Source of the DNA: an uncultured Paracoccaceae bacterium
GTDB taxonomy: Bacteria; Pseudomonadota; Alphaproteobacteria; Rhodobacterales; Rhodobacteraceae
DNA: 50,961 nt
NCBI GenBank assembly: GCA_937895435.1
Contig: CALAXT010000067.1
Span: forward strand, 1-50,961
Reading direction: 5' to 3'
Positions 38,492 through 48,072 of the stretch are shown one piece after another. Numbering within the stretch: position 1 is the first letter of the stretch; each line of letters begins with the position of its first letter. A program made the translations under genes and the position numbers. The notes under the pieces were generated by a model that was not told where the DNA came from, did not search any database, and saw only the letters and a list, made by a program, of their open reading frames with translations.

Positions 38492-39399
38492 GAAAACGCC
38501 AGATCGCGGCGCAGGTTTTCCAGCAGTGCGCTGGCCTCAGAGCCTTGGATCTTTTGAATATCATCTTGATATTTCAAAATCGCGCCAAGTGTATCGGCAA
38601 TAACCTCTGGTGACAGGGCCACCGCATCAAGCGCCAGCAGACATTTTGCCCAATCAATTGTTTCGGCGATTCCTGGTTTTTTAAACAGATCTTCGCCACG
38701 CAATCTTTGCACAAAGGCCACCACTTCACGGCTGAGCGTTTGTGTAGCGTCAGGCACCCGGGCATGTAAAATCTGCATTTCGCGGTCAAAGCCGGGATAG
38801 TCGACCCAATGATAGAGACAGCGCCGTTTTAGTGCATCATGCACTTCGCGGGTTCGGTTTGAGGTCAGGATGACAATGGGCGGCTCGGCGGCATGAATTG
38901 TTCCCAGTTCTGGGATCGTTACCTGAAAATCTGAGAGTGCTTCCATCAAAAATGCCTCAAATGGGGCATCGGTGCGGTCAATTTCATCAATCAACAGCAC
39001 TGGCGCACCGCCGGGCTGTGGGCGCATTGCTTCTAAAAGCGGGCGGGCTATCAGATAATCTTGGGTGAACAGCTCGCTTTGGAGCAAAGCGCGATCGGCG
39101 CCACCTGATGCCTCGGCGGTGCGAATCGCGATCATTTGGGCTGCAAAATTCCATTCATAAACGGCTGTGCTGGCATCTAGACCCTCATAGCATTGCAGCC
39201 GGATGAGGCGGCGGCCAAGTGCTGCGGCGATCGCCTTGGCAATTTCGGTTTTGCCAACACCGGCCTCGCCTTCTAAAAACAGGGGTCGACCCAATTTCAG
39301 TGCCAAGAAGACAACCGTGCCCAAAGCACGGTCACAGATATAGTTTTGCCCGGCCAGCAAAGTCTGCACCGCATCTACTGATGAAATATCGTCTGACAT
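38488..39399 (-). CDS. coxD: MoxR-type AAA+ ATPase, CoxD-like
   Basis: A 303-residue AAA+ ATPase: Walker A GEAGVGKTE near residue 43, Walker B VLLIDEIDRTD near 112 and the sensor region ILTSNRTRE. The start at 39399 follows GGGGGG in good spacing; an ATG eight codons earlier does not. In CO-dehydrogenase systems CoxD and CoxE act as a chaperone pair that remodels the enzyme for cofactor maturation. First gene of the cox-type operon in the window. Confidence 0.93.
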   Translation of the reverse strand: MSDDISSVDAVQTLLAGQNYICDRALGTVVFLALKLGRPLFLEGEAGVGKTEIAKAIAAALGRRLIRLQCYEGLDASTAVYEWNFAAQMIAIRTAEASGGADRALLQSELFTQDYLIARPLLEAMRPQPGGAPVLLIDEIDRTDAPFEAFLMEALSDFQVTIPELGTIHAAEPPIVILTSNRTREVHDALKRRCLYHWVDYPGFDREMQILHARVPDATQTLSREVVAFVQRLRGEDLFKKPGIAETIDWAKCLLALDAVALSPEVIADTLGAILKYQDDIQKIQGSEASALLENLRRDLAFS

Positions 39400-39473
39400 A
39401 TGGCCCCCCAATGTTGCCGCCATGCTGCCCGGCTGGGGTGGTTGGCGTCAAGCCGTGGCTGCAATCTGTGGCA

Positions 39474-41324
39474 TCAAACTGTTGGGGCTGCCTCTGCCAT
39501 TTGGGGCGGTGCCAAATCTTCGTCGTGATCAATCAAACCGGCAGTGAATTGCAGTCGCGCCAACCGGGCATAAAGCCCACCCTCGGATACAAGTGTGTCA
39601 TGCGTGCCCTCGGCCACAATACGGCCCCCATCCAACACGATGATTCGATCCGCGCGTTTCACCGTGGCCAAGCGGTGCGCCACGATCAGGGTGGTGCGCC
39701 CTTCGGCCAAACGATCTACGGCCATTTGCACGGCGCGTTCGCTTTCTGCATCTAACGCGCTGGTGGCCTCATCAAGCAACAAGACGGGGGCATCGCGCAA
39801 AATGGCGCGCGCAATGGCGATGCGCTGCTTTTGGCCGCCCGATAGCATCACGCCGCGTTCGCCAACATAGGTGTCATAGCCCTGCGGCAGGGCCGCAAGA
39901 AAGCTATGGGCGGCGGCAGCGTGGGCGGCGGCCTCAATCTCGGCATCGGTTGCATCGGGGCGGCCAAAGCGGATGTTGTCGCGCGCTGAGGCGGCAAAGA
40001 TCACGGGATCTTGTGGCACTAATGCGATGTGATGGCGAAAATCGGCGCGCGCCATGTCGCGCAAATCCACACCATCCAGCCGGATCGCGCCGCTGATTGG
40101 GTCGTAAAACCGCTGAATCATCTGAATGATTGTGGTTTTGCCAGCGCCAGATGGGCCAACCAATGCTACTGTTTCGCCTGGCCGCACCCGCAGCGATATC
40201 TCGGCCAGGGCGGAAACCTCGGGGCGGCTGGGATAGGAAAATACCACCTGATCAAACACAATTTCACCCTGAACCGGGTGCTGCAACGGAATTGGAGTGG
40301 CAGGGTCTTGCACAGAATCAACACTGCGCAGCAGCTCTTCCAGCCGTTCGGTGGCCCCTGCCGCGCGCTGTAATTCGCCCCAAATTTCCGAAAGTGCGCC
40401 TACGGCCCCAGCGGCCATGATGGCATAGATCACAAACTGCACCAGCGCGCCTGCCGTCATTTCAGCGCGCCGCACATCATGCGCGCCCACCCACAACACG
40501 CCGACAATGCCGGTAAAGACCAAAAAGATCACGATCACTGTCATCAGCGCCCGGGTGCCGACCCGCCGCCGCGCCGTGTCAAAAGCGCGTTCGGTTACAG
40601 TGGCAAAGGCGTCTTGGGTTTCGGCCTCATGGGTAAAAGATTGCACAGTTTGCACAGCTGAAAGCGCCTCGGATGCGTTGCCGGAACTGGCCGCAATCCA
40701 ATCTTGGTTTTCGCGTGACAGCACCCGCAGCCGCCGCCCCAGCACCAAAATTGGCACCACCACCATGGGCACGATCAAAAGCACCAACCCCGTTAGTTTG
40801 GCAGATGTCAGCAGCATCAGCACCATCGCGCCGACCAGCAACAACAGATTGCGCAGTGCAATCGACACAGAAGACCCGATGACCGACAAGATCAACGTTG
40901 TATCCGTGGTCAACCGGCTGAGAACCTCCCCCGTCATCAGGCGTTCGAAAAAAGCGGGGCTTAACGTGATGACCCGCGTGAAAAGCGCCTTGCGAATATC
41001 GGCCACAACACGCTCACCCAAACGGGTCACAAGATAATAGCGCAAGCCCGTTCCCAAGGCCAAAAGCGCCGCAATACCAACGGCCGCCCCAAAATAGGAA
41101 TCGAGCAGAGCCGCGTCCTGTGTCCCGAAATTATCAACAACCCGGCGTACCGCCAAAGGCAACACCAAGCTGACACAGGCCGTCAGCACCAAAGCCAACA
41201 CAGCCAGCACCGCGAGTGTGCGATAGGGGATCATAAAGGGTGCAAGCCCGCGCAACGCGCCTATTTTGCGCGATTTGGGCCGTTCATCGGCAGAGGATTT
41301 TGCTTTGCTCATATCAGGGCCCAT
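39474..41324 (-). CDS. ABC exporter (fused permease-ATPase, MsbA-like)
   Basis: A 616-residue half-transporter. Six membrane segments lie within about residues 30-330, then the ATPase with Walker A GPSGAGKTT near 398, signature LSGGQKQR near 499, Walker B VLLLDEATSALD and VAHRLATV. It works as a dimer to move lipids, drugs or peptides outward. AGGA precedes the ATG at 41324. A second ATG four codons in lacks spacing. It is divergent from hisD by 135 bp and upstream of the cox genes on the same strand, with no sign of shared function. Confidence 0.93.
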   Translation of the reverse strand: MGPDMSKAKSSADERPKSRKIGALRGLAPFMIPYRTLAVLAVLALVLTACVSLVLPLAVRRVVDNFGTQDAALLDSYFGAAVGIAALLALGTGLRYYLVTRLGERVVADIRKALFTRVITLSPAFFERLMTGEVLSRLTTDTTLILSVIGSSVSIALRNLLLLVGAMVLMLLTSAKLTGLVLLIVPMVVVPILVLGRRLRVLSRENQDWIAASSGNASEALSAVQTVQSFTHEAETQDAFATVTERAFDTARRRVGTRALMTVIVIFLVFTGIVGVLWVGAHDVRRAEMTAGALVQFVIYAIMAAGAVGALSEIWGELQRAAGATERLEELLRSVDSVQDPATPIPLQHPVQGEIVFDQVVFSYPSRPEVSALAEISLRVRPGETVALVGPSGAGKTTIIQMIQRFYDPISGAIRLDGVDLRDMARADFRHHIALVPQDPVIFAASARDNIRFGRPDATDAEIEAAAHAAAAHSFLAALPQGYDTYVGERGVMLSGGQKQRIAIARAILRDAPVLLLDEATSALDAESERAVQMAVDRLAEGRTTLIVAHRLATVKRADRIIVLDGGRIVAEGTHDTLVSEGGLYARLARLQFTAGLIDHDEDLAPPQMAEAAPTV

Positions 41325-41459
41325 TCCATATCCTGTGCGGTTTAGGCCAGTGCGGCCATTGGGGCAAGGGTGGCATGGTCGCGGCCGGTCCAGAGATTTG
41401 CGCCCCTATGGCTTGAGAGCGGCCCACCTGTCCTATATGCATCGAACAGGAGATCATAC

Positions 41460-42764
41460 ATGCCCGTATTTCTGACGACCCAAGACCCTGATTTTGAACC
41501 GGCCTTTCAAACGCTTTTGGGTGCCAAACGCGAAGACGCGCCCGATGTTGATGATGCGGTGGCCGCTATTATTGCCGAGGTTCGTGCGCGCGGCGATGAT
41601 GCGGTGATAGAGCTGACGGCCCGGTATGATCGTTTGACCCTGACGCCCGATACGCTGGCCTTTAGCCCCGATGAAATCGCCGCTGAATGTGCGCGGGTGA
41701 CCCCACAAGATCGTGCTGCGCTGGAATTGGCGGCCGAGCGTATTCATGCCTATCACGCACGGCAGATGCCACAGGATGCGTGGTGGCACGATGACGCTGG
41801 GGCGGGTTTGGGCTGGCGTTGGGGGCCGGTATCGGCGGCTGGGCTTTATGTGCCGGGGGGGCTTGCCAGCTATCCATCCAGCGTTTTGATGAATGCCATC
41901 CCAGCTCGCGTGGCCGGGGTAGAACGTTTGGTGATCTGCGCGCCGACGCCGGGTGGTGTTACGAACCCCTTGGTCATTCTGGCCGCCCAACTGGCAGGGG
42001 TGAAAACGATTTATCGCATTGGCGGCGCGCAGGCGATTGCGGCGCTGGCCTATGGCACCCAGACCATTGCGCCAGTGGATAAAATCACTGGGCCTGGCAA
42101 TGCCTATGTGGCAGCGGCCAAGCGGCGGGTGTTTGGACGGGTGGGCATTGATATGATTGCCGGGCCATCTGAGATTTTGGTGATTGCCGATCGTGACAAT
42201 GATCCTGATTGGATCGCGCTGGATCTGCTGAGCCAAGCCGAACATGACGCCTCGGCGCAGTCGATCCTGATCACGGATGATGCGCCTTTTGGTCAAGCTG
42301 TGGCCCGGGCGGTCACCGCGCGATTGCAAACACTGGAACGTCGCCAGATCGCGGGTGAAAGCTGGCGCGATTTCGGCGCGGTAATCACCGTGCGCGATAT
42401 GGATGAAGCTGTGCAGCTGTCAGACCGTATTGCGCCCGAACATTTGGAATTATGCGTGGCAGATCCGATGATGCTCAGCCAAAAAATCCGCCATGCTGGC
42501 GCTATTTTTCTGGGTGGTTGGACGCCCGAGGCCGTAGGCGATTATATCGGTGGGCCAAACCACGTCTTGCCCACGGCGCGATCGGCCCGGTTTTCCAGTG
42601 GTCTGTCGGTGATGGATTTCATCAAACGCACCACGCTGTCGCAAATGACCCCGGCTGCGTTGCGCGCGATTGGACCTTCTGCAGAACGGTTGGCGGTCAG
42701 CGAAGGTTTGCAAGCGCATGGCCTGTCGGTGCGTGCCCGTCTGGACCGACTGAACGAGGTCTGA
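41460..42764 (+). CDS. hisD: Histidinol dehydrogenase
   Basis: A 434-residue enzyme making the last two steps of histidine synthesis, histidinol to histidine with NAD+. Seen: the [15 protein letters not shown] loop, [25 protein letters not shown], the zinc ligands Gln and His in [11 protein letters not shown] and the catalytic histidines near APEHLELCV and [13 protein letters not shown] precedes the ATG at 41460; the longer frame has none. UPF0262 follows one base later, the usual arrangement in Rhodobacteraceae. Confidence 0.97.
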   Translation: MPVFLTTQDPDFEPAFQTLLGAKREDAPDVDDAVAAIIAEVRARGDDAVIELTARYDRLTLTPDTLAFSPDEIAAECARVTPQDRAALELAAERIHAYHARQMPQDAWWHDDAGAGLGWRWGPVSAAGLYVPGGLASYPSSVLMNAIPARVAGVERLVICAPTPGGVTNPLVILAAQLAGVKTIYRIGGAQAIAALAYGTQTIAPVDKITGPGNAYVAAAKRRVFGRVGIDMIAGPSEILVIADRDNDPDWIALDLLSQAEHDASAQSILITDDAPFGQAVARAVTARLQTLERRQIAGESWRDFGAVITVRDMDEAVQLSDRIAPEHLELCVADPMMLSQKIRHAGAIFLGGWTPEAVGDYIGGPNHVLPTARSARFSSGLSVMDFIKRTTLSQMTPAALRAIGPSAERLAVSEGLQAHGLSVRARLDRLNEV

Positions 42765-42765
42765 G

Positions 42766-43239
42766 ATGCGGATCATTCATATTGATATTGATGACAGCGG
42801 CCTGCCATCGCCGACTCCGCAAATCGAACAAGAACGCCGAGTGGCGATTTTCGATTTGTTAGAAGAAAACAGTTTTGTTTTGCCACCACGCGAAGATCGG
42901 ACCACCGCAGCTGGCCCCTATCGTTTGTCGTTGTCGATCCGCGAAGGGCGATTGGTCTTTGATATCAGCAGCGAAAGCGGTGGGCCGGTGGCGGCGTTCT
43001 TGTTGTCGCTTGGCCCCTTTCGTCAGGTTGTCAAAGATTATTTCCAGATCTGTGAAAGCTATTTTGAGGCCGTCAAGCGCCTGCCCCCCAGCCAGATTGA
43101 AGCCATCGATATGGCCCGGCGCGGCATCCATAACGAGGGCGCGCGGGTGTTGCAGGAACGCCTGGAAGGTAAGGCTGAGATTGATCTTGATACCGCACGC
43201 CGGCTGTTCACGCTGATTTGCGTTTTGCACTGGAGGTAG
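42766..43239 (+). CDS. UPF0262 family protein
   Basis: A 157-residue protein of unknown function, recognised by its alphaproteobacterial family pattern ([44 protein letters not shown]). It is acidic, without signal peptide or membrane segment. The start lies one base after the hisD stop and the phosphatase-like gene follows 4 bp downstream, giving a tight hisD-UPF0262-phosphatase operon. The conserved link with hisD hints at but does not prove a metabolic role. Confidence 0.9.
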   Translation: MRIIHIDIDDSGLPSPTPQIEQERRVAIFDLLEENSFVLPPREDRTTAAGPYRLSLSIREGRLVFDISSESGGPVAAFLLSLGPFRQVVKDYFQICESYFEAVKRLPPSQIEAIDMARRGIHNEGARVLQERLEGKAEIDLDTARRLFTLICVLHWR

Positions 43240-43243
43240 CGCG

Positions 43244-43735
43244 GTGACCGACAGGCTTCCCGGATCGGTGCTTTATTGTTGTGATCATAACGCGGTCCGC
43301 TCGCCTATGGCCGAGGGCCTGATGAAACAGCTTTATGGCCAGCGGGTGTTTGTGCAGTCAGTTGGCGTGAAAAACGATATGGAAATTGACGGGTTTTCAG
43401 TTGCTGTCTGCAAGGAGCTGGGGATTGAGTTGTCGCGGCATCGCTCGCGCAGTTTTGACGAAATGCAAGAATGGGGTGATGATCTGTCGGGGTTTGATCT
43501 GGTGGTAGCCTTGTCCCCGGCCAGCCAGCGCCGTGCGTTGGAACTGACACGTTATTTCCACCTAAGTGTGGAATATTGGCCGATACTTGATCCAACCGGT
43601 TTGGGTGAGGGGCGCGAGGCCAAACTCTCTGCCTATCGTCAGGCCCGAGATCAGATCCGCAACCGTATTCTCGATCGCTTTGGCCCGCCACCGCCCCAGC
43701 CCAAACCGTCCGTGGCCACAGCACCCCATACTTAA
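43244..43735 (+). CDS. Low-molecular-weight phosphotyrosine phosphatase-like protein
   Basis: A 163-residue protein with the C-x5-R phosphate loop (CDHNAVRS near residues 13-20) and a later acid motif ILDPTGLG near 115, as in LMW phosphatases and arsenate reductases. The loop is DHNAV where classical enzymes have xGNxC, so activity may differ. The start is GTG with GGAGG seven bases upstream. The C-terminal tail is Pro-rich. Third gene of the hisD operon. Confidence 0.88.
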   Translation: MTDRLPGSVLYCCDHNAVRSPMAEGLMKQLYGQRVFVQSVGVKNDMEIDGFSVAVCKELGIELSRHRSRSFDEMQEWGDDLSGFDLVVALSPASQRRALELTRYFHLSVEYWPILDPTGLGEGREAKLSAYRQARDQIRNRILDRFGPPPPQPKPSVATAPHT

Positions 43736-43813
43736 ACTGTTCGGGGAAGGGCTGCATTTATACCACGTGTTTGGCAAAAGATGTTGATAAGACAGGGCTG
43801 TGACAGTTTCGCC

Positions 43814-43842
43814 TTGAAAATTGGCAAAATCGGGCGCATTTA
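43814..43842 (+). promoter_or_regulatory. Candidate promoter of the infA-maf-RNase-yacG operon
   Basis: TTGAAA (43814-43819), a 17-bp spacer and CATTTA (43837-43842), 46 bp upstream of the infA start. Plausible sigma-70 promoter; the -10 box is imperfect. Confidence 0.35.
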
Positions 43843-43887
43843 GTGCCGCGCTCGCAGATTTGGCGGGCTGATCAAACTGGAGTGACC

Positions 43888-44106
43888 ATGGCCAAGGAAG
43901 AACTGCTCGAATTTCCCGGAGTCGTAAAGGAACTCTTGCCGAATGCGACGTTTCGGGTCGAGCTGGAAAACGGCCATGAAATTATCGCACATACGGCAGG
44001 AAAAATGCGCAAAAACCGCATCCGCGTGTTGGCGGGTGATCGGGTTCAGGTCGAAATGACCCCCTATGACCTGACCAAGGGTCGTATTAACTATCGTTTC
44101 AAATAA
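43888..44106 (+). CDS. infA: Translation initiation factor IF-1
   Basis: A 72-residue OB-fold protein ([44 protein letters not shown]), full family length. It binds the A site of the 30S subunit. The start at 43888 has GGAG; the longer frame upstream has no site. maf follows 3 bp after the stop. Confidence 0.98.
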   Translation: MAKEELLEFPGVVKELLPNATFRVELENGHEIIAHTAGKMRKNRIRVLAGDRVQVEMTPYDLTKGRINYRFK

Positions 44107-44109
44107 GCG

Positions 44110-44682
44110 ATGTTGATCTTGGGGTCTGCCAGTCCGCGCCGGAAGCAGCTTCTGGCGCAGATCGGGGTTATCCCTGATGCGATCTTGCCTGCTGACATTG
44201 ATGAAACGCCACAGCGTGGCGAATTGCCCCGCCCCTACTGCCTGCGCATCGCGCGGGAAAAGTCTTGGGCGGTTGCGGCGGGCCCAACCGATCTGGTGAT
44301 TTGCGCCGATACCACAGTGGCGCTGGGCCGTCGCATATTGGGCAAACCTGCTGACGCTGGTGAAGCTGCTGCATTTTTGGTTGCGCTGGGCGGGCGTCGG
44401 CACAAGGTGATCACCGCCGTGGTATTGCGCCGGGGTGATCAGATTTGGCAGCGCGATGTCGTCTCGACCGTCAAGATGAAACGTCTATCTGATTGCGAAC
44501 TGAACAGATATCTGGCCAGCGGCGAATGGCAGGGCAAGGCGGGTGGCTATGCCATTCAGGGCTTGGCTGGGGCATTCGTGCCGTGGATTGAGGGCAGCTT
44601 TAGCGCAATCGTTGGTCTGCCGCTTGCAGAAACTGCAACGCTGTTGCAATCGGCGGGCTATCTTATGGGAGAGGCGCCATGA
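44110..44682 (+). CDS. maf: Maf nucleoside triphosphate pyrophosphatase
   Basis: A 190-residue housecleaning pyrophosphatase. Seen: [12 protein letters not shown] (substrate loop), ADIDETP, the catalytic Asp region [11 protein letters not shown] and [12 protein letters not shown]. Related enzymes hydrolyse dTTP/UTP and modified nucleotides and take part in septum regulation. It sits between infA and the RNase gene, overlapping the latter by 4 bp (ATGA). Confidence 0.95.
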   Translation: MLILGSASPRRKQLLAQIGVIPDAILPADIDETPQRGELPRPYCLRIAREKSWAVAAGPTDLVICADTTVALGRRILGKPADAGEAAAFLVALGGRRHKVITAVVLRRGDQIWQRDVVSTVKMKRLSDCELNRYLASGEWQGKAGGYAIQGLAGAFVPWIEGSFSAIVGLPLAETATLLQSAGYLMGEAP

Positions 44683-45728
44683 AAGGCACGGTTGTCGTTT
44701 TGGACCAGATCGCGGGGCGTGCAGCTGCTGCGTTGATTATTGATGGCAATCTTGCCGATTTTTTGATTGACCCACCCCAAGAGGCACCGCTGCAGGCGGG
44801 GGCTATTTTGCGCGGCGTTGTCGATCGCCAGATGAAGGGCCAAGGCGGTGTCTTTGTGCGCCTGCCGGATGACACACGGGGCTTTTTGAAGCAGGTGGGC
44901 GGTCTTGCGCCCGGTGACCGTGTATTGGTTCAGGTGACGGGCCATGCCGAGCCGGGCAAGGCACTGCCTGTGACCACGCGCGTTTTGTTCAAAAGCCGTT
45001 ATTGCATCGTGACCCCGGGTGTGGCCGGGCTGAATATTTCGCGGCAAATCCGGGATGAGGCGCTGCGCGACGATCTTGGTGCTTTGGCCGAGGCCGCGAT
45101 GCAGGGCGCACCCGAAACGTTGGGGCTGATATTACGCTCAGTGTGTCGTGTGGCTGAAGACGATGTGATCGCGCAAGATATTGCGATGATGCGGGATTTG
45201 GCTGAGAAAATTGGTAATGATCTTGAGGGTCCGCCCGAGTTGCTGCTGGATGCCCCCGGGGCGCAAGAACTGGCCTGGCGCGACTGGGTAGACCCAATCC
45301 CAGATGAGGTGATCGACACCCCCCGCGCGTTTGATCAGCTGGGTGTGCGCGATATGCTTGATGCCCTGCGTGGGCCATCTGTGGCGCTAGACAATGGCGC
45401 AGGCATGATGATTGAACCCACCCGTGCGCTGGTGGCGGTGGATGTGAACACGGGCCCCGACAGCTCGCCTGCCGCAGGGTTTAAGGCCAATCTGGCCGCT
45501 GCTCGTGCGCTGCCGCGCCAATTGTTATTGCGAGGGCTGGGCGGGCAGATCACCGTTGATTTTGCCCCGATGCCCAAACGCGATCGTCATGTGTTGGAGC
45601 AAACGCTGCGCGCGGCCTTTCGCCAAGAAGGCAGTGAAACCACCCTGCCAGGCTGGACACCGCTGGGAAATTTTGAAATTCAGCGCAAACGCGATCGGAT
45701 GCCGCTCAGCGAAAGCTTACCGCAATGA
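44679..45728 (+). CDS. Short ribonuclease E/G-family protein
   Basis: A 349-residue RNase E/G relative. It keeps an S1-like start ([22 protein letters not shown]), the catalytic Asp region [12 protein letters not shown] near residue 250 and [14 protein letters not shown] near 290. It is about 140 residues shorter than RNase G and the CxxC zinc-link sequence is not visible, so tetramer assembly as in RNase E is unlikely. Its place between maf and yacG is the standard one in Rhodobacteraceae. Residues of the catalytic site remain, so it may still cut RNA. Confidence 0.9.
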   Translation: MKGTVVVLDQIAGRAAAALIIDGNLADFLIDPPQEAPLQAGAILRGVVDRQMKGQGGVFVRLPDDTRGFLKQVGGLAPGDRVLVQVTGHAEPGKALPVTTRVLFKSRYCIVTPGVAGLNISRQIRDEALRDDLGALAEAAMQGAPETLGLILRSVCRVAEDDVIAQDIAMMRDLAEKIGNDLEGPPELLLDAPGAQELAWRDWVDPIPDEVIDTPRAFDQLGVRDMLDALRGPSVALDNGAGMMIEPTRALVAVDVNTGPDSSPAAGFKANLAAARALPRQLLLRGLGGQITVDFAPMPKRDRHVLEQTLRAAFRQEGSETTLPGWTPLGNFEIQRKRDRMPLSESLPQ

Positions 45729-45934
45729 GCTGCCCCATCTGCAAACGTGCCAGTGATCAGAAATACCGCCCCTTTTGCTCAAACCGTTGCGCCGAGGTGG
45801 ATTTGGGCCGTTGGCTGACCGGTGCCTATGCCATTCCAACAGATGAACCCGGCACTCTGGACAGCCCGTCAGACGCAAGCGCCGCGCCCAGCACGGATGA
45901 ATGGGCAACACCGGGCAATACCCGTCTGAACTGA
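45725..45934 (+). CDS. yacG: DNA gyrase inhibitor YacG
   Basis: A 69-residue zinc protein with CPIC and FCSNRC cysteine pairs and the family core RCAEVDLGRWLTGAYAIP. The tail is Asp/Ser-rich. YacG binds GyrB and blocks DNA binding. It overlaps the RNase stop by 4 bp, ending the operon before tRNA-Phe. Confidence 0.95.
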   Translation: MSCPICKRASDQKYRPFCSNRCAEVDLGRWLTGAYAIPTDEPGTLDSPSDASAAPSTDEWATPGNTRLN

Positions 45935-46030
45935 TGACAAACGATGCGGCATTTTTGCCCCATTTCCCTCTGGACAGCCCCGCACGGCTCGCCTAATACA
46001 CCAAGACCCAAAGCGTCCGCGCTTTCCCAT

Positions 46031-46105
46031 GCCCGGGTAGCTCAGGGGTAGAGCAGTGGACTGAAAATCCTCGTGTCGGTGGTTCAAATCCGCCCCCGGG
46101 CACCA
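46031..46105 (+). tRNA. tRNA-Phe (GAA)
   Basis: Complete cloverleaf of 75 nt with encoded CCA. Acceptor GCCCGGG/CCCGGGC, D-arm GCTC/GAGC, anticodon loop CTGAAAA giving GAA, T-loop TTCAAAT. The segment just downstream is AT-rich and carries transposase debris, as expected of an integration target. Confidence 0.97.
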
Positions 46106-46167
46106 CCTAAATCGTAAAAATGATTAATTTGTTTTATTCAAATAAATCATCAGAAATTCGTACCCAC

Positions 46168-46310
46168 CTATTTATAAACCCTCAGCGTGTCGTAACCCCG
46201 CCATGTGTGCTGGACCTTGCCGTCGTAACGCGCGATGCAGGCGTTCTTCTGCGGCTGACCGGGTTGGATATATTGGATGTTAACCCCATATTTCTCAAAA
46301 TCTCTCTCAG
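46168..46310 (-). pseudogene. IS3-family transposase (OrfB) relic
   Basis: On the minus strand one frame reads NIQYIQPGQPQKNACIARYD, which matches the IS3-type OrfB block YIQPGKPQQNAYIERYN that carries the catalytic Glu. Here that Glu is Ala (ACIAR). The frame ends at a stop at 46168, upstream reading needs a frameshift, and the rest of the transposase and the terminal repeats are missing. It is a decayed fragment. Confidence 0.7.
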
Positions 46311-46422
46311 AGTGACACGCGCGCGTTGGCAACACTGGCAAATTGCGCGATGTGCTTGGAGATCAACATTCAGGATGGTGATGTGATCGTCTGTGGGGGC
46401 TTACAAAACGTCGACTAGGCGT

Positions 46423-46579
46423 TGACTGGTTTTTGGATTTTGAATTCTCAAGTGTTTTACAAGGAAACTAAGTGTTTGATAGGTAGTGTATTTTTGGTTT
46501 TGGGCCACAGATTTGAATCTGTGACCTTCAGATTATCAATCTATAATTTAATTAATTCAATAAGTTAAAAAACCAGTCA
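46423..46579. repeat. 12-bp inverted repeat enclosing a 133-bp AT-rich segment
   Basis: TGACTGGTTTTT (46423-46434) is repeated inverted at 46568-46579. The interior is AT-rich and contains a tRNA 3'-half-like sequence. No target duplication is visible at the flanks. It could be a small non-autonomous element (MITE) or recombination debris. Confidence 0.45.
46495..46544 (-). pseudogene. tRNA 3'-half-like relic (GAT anticodon loop)
   Basis: On the minus strand: anticodon loop TTGATAA, a 5-bp T-stem (CACAG/CTGTG, at 46506-46510 and 46519-46523) with an 8-nt loop containing TTCAAAT, acceptor strand GCCCAAA, discriminator A and CCA. The D-arm and the 5' acceptor strand are missing and the anticodon stem has mismatches. 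It looks like the 3' half of a tRNA-Ile-type gene, possibly an old attachment site. Confidence 0.4.
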
Positions 46580-46995
46580 CTTCGCCAATAGGCTCTCATT
46601 TCCGCAACATTTCCAACCCCGCATGTCGCCGACATTCACCATCATTTGACTGCAAACAGAGCGCTAAATTTGTATTTGCGGGTTGATGTGGCGTTGATGT
46701 AGGCAAGGCTTCTGCTCCAAATAATCATAATTGCTAACGGCCCAGAGTGGATTTTGGCCTGCTTGCCAATCGCTGCTGTGCAGCTTCCCAAGACCGGCCA
46801 TTCGCGCAATACGCAGCATTTTGGTGCCTTAAACGACGGTTTTCTGTTATTTATGCGCCATGCAGTTTGTGACATGTGCGCGCACTGTGGCCATGCTGCC
46901 AAGCGCACGAAGATGGAGCGGTGGCGTTTCGGGCTCGTTGGCTTGTAGCAGCAGCGTTGCACCCTATGTTTCTTAGAACAGACGCGGAGCATATC

Positions 46996-48072
46996 ATGAT
47001 GAGAAACCTAATCACCGCGGTTGCCGCCCTGCTGTCCTCGAGTGCCATTTCCGCCGCCCAAACCCCGTTTGGGGTTGAGGCAATCGCGACCTTAGAGCAA
47101 CCTTGGGCCATGGCGGTCTTGCCGCAAGGTGGGTTTCTTGTAACGGAAAAGGCCGGGCGTTTGGCCCATGTGACAGCCTCGGGCGAGGTTGAGACGATCG
47201 CAGGTGCACCAAGGGTAACAGATGCCGGGCAAGTGGGTTTGCACGATGTGGCCCTGGCGCCGGATTTCCAGGCTTCGGGATTGGTGTATCTGACGTGGGT
47301 CGATGGCACCGACGGGGGCGCGTTGCACCTGGGGCGGGGACGGTTGGATCTGGGGGCGCTGCAACTGGCCGATCTGCAAGTGATCTGGCGTGCCACGCCC
47401 ATGGGCGGCAACGGCCATCCGGGCGCCATGATCGCCTTTGGTCCCGACGGGCACCTGTTTTTGACCAGTGGTGATCGGCAATTGGGCGGTCCGGCACAGG
47501 CGTTGGGCGACAGCAGAGGCAAGATCCTGCGTCTGACGGCAGACGGCGCGCCCGCCAGTGGCAACCCCTTTGCCGATGCCCCCGAGGTCTGGACCCTTGG
47601 CCACCGAAACCCCTACGGACTGACGTTTGACGGCACTGGCCGACTTTGGTCGCACGAGATGGGCCCGCGGGGTGGCGATGAGCTGAACGTGATCGCGGCG
47701 GGCCAGAATTATGGCTGGCCGCTGGTGTCTGAGGGAAAGAAATATAGCGGTCGTTCCATCCCCCCCCATACGACGCGCCCCGAGTTTGCACCGCCACTGA
47801 TCGAATGGACACCGGTCATCGCCCCGGCGGGGATGGTCTTTTACGATGGTGCAATCTTTCCCGAATGGCGCGGGTCATTGTTGTTGGGTGGGCTTGCATC
47901 GCAAGCCTTGATCCGTGTCGAGGTTGGCCGCGCCACCGCGTGGGAGGTTGACCGTTGGGACATGGGAAATCGCATTCGTGATGTGGCGGCCGATGCTGAT
48001 GGTCAGGTCTATGTGCTTGAAGACGGCAGCGAGGCCCGCCTGCTGCGGCTGACCCCCAGCAACGAGCGTTAG
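46996..48072 (+). CDS. PQQ-type sugar dehydrogenase (YliI/GDH-B-like)
   Basis: A 358-residue secreted beta-propeller dehydrogenase of the glucose/sorbosone family. Signal peptide in residues 1-20. Landmarks: EQPWAMAVLPQGGFLVTEKAGRL, GQVGLHDVALAPDF (catalytic His region), WTLGHRNPYGL and EMGPRGGDELN, which bind PQQ and calcium in related enzymes. GGAG lies six bases before the ATG at 46996; a longer frame has none. It would oxidise an aldose in the periplasm. It stands alone beside a degraded region, so it may be an accessory gene. Confidence 0.9.
   Translation: MMRNLITAVAALLSSSAISAAQTPFGVEAIATLEQPWAMAVLPQGGFLVTEKAGRLAHVTASGEVETIAGAPRVTDAGQVGLHDVALAPDFQASGLVYLTWVDGTDGGALHLGRGRLDLGALQLADLQVIWRATPMGGNGHPGAMIAFGPDGHLFLTSGDRQLGGPAQALGDSRGKILRLTADGAPASGNPFADAPEVWTLGHRNPYGLTFDGTGRLWSHEMGPRGGDELNVIAAGQNYGWPLVSEGKKYSGRSIPPHTTRPEFAPPLIEWTPVIAPAGMVFYDGAIFPEWRGSLLLGGLASQALIRVEVGRATAWEVDRWDMGNRIRDVAADADGQVYVLEDGSEARLLRLTPSNER

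Larger units (their letters stand above)
46106..46995. other. Gene-poor stretch downstream of tRNA-Phe
   Basis: About 890 bp without an intact gene. It holds an IS3-type transposase relic (46168-46310), a 12-bp inverted repeat (46423-46579) enclosing a tRNA-like fragment, and an AT-rich middle around 46390-46600. The last 300 bp (46640-46990) show open frames on both strands but no family resemblance. Confidence 0.6.

Noticed and set aside
46642-46992. Minus-strand 116-codon frame and overlapping plus-strand frames
   Set aside because: Both strands are open by chance in a non-coding stretch; no ribosome site and no recognisable motif.
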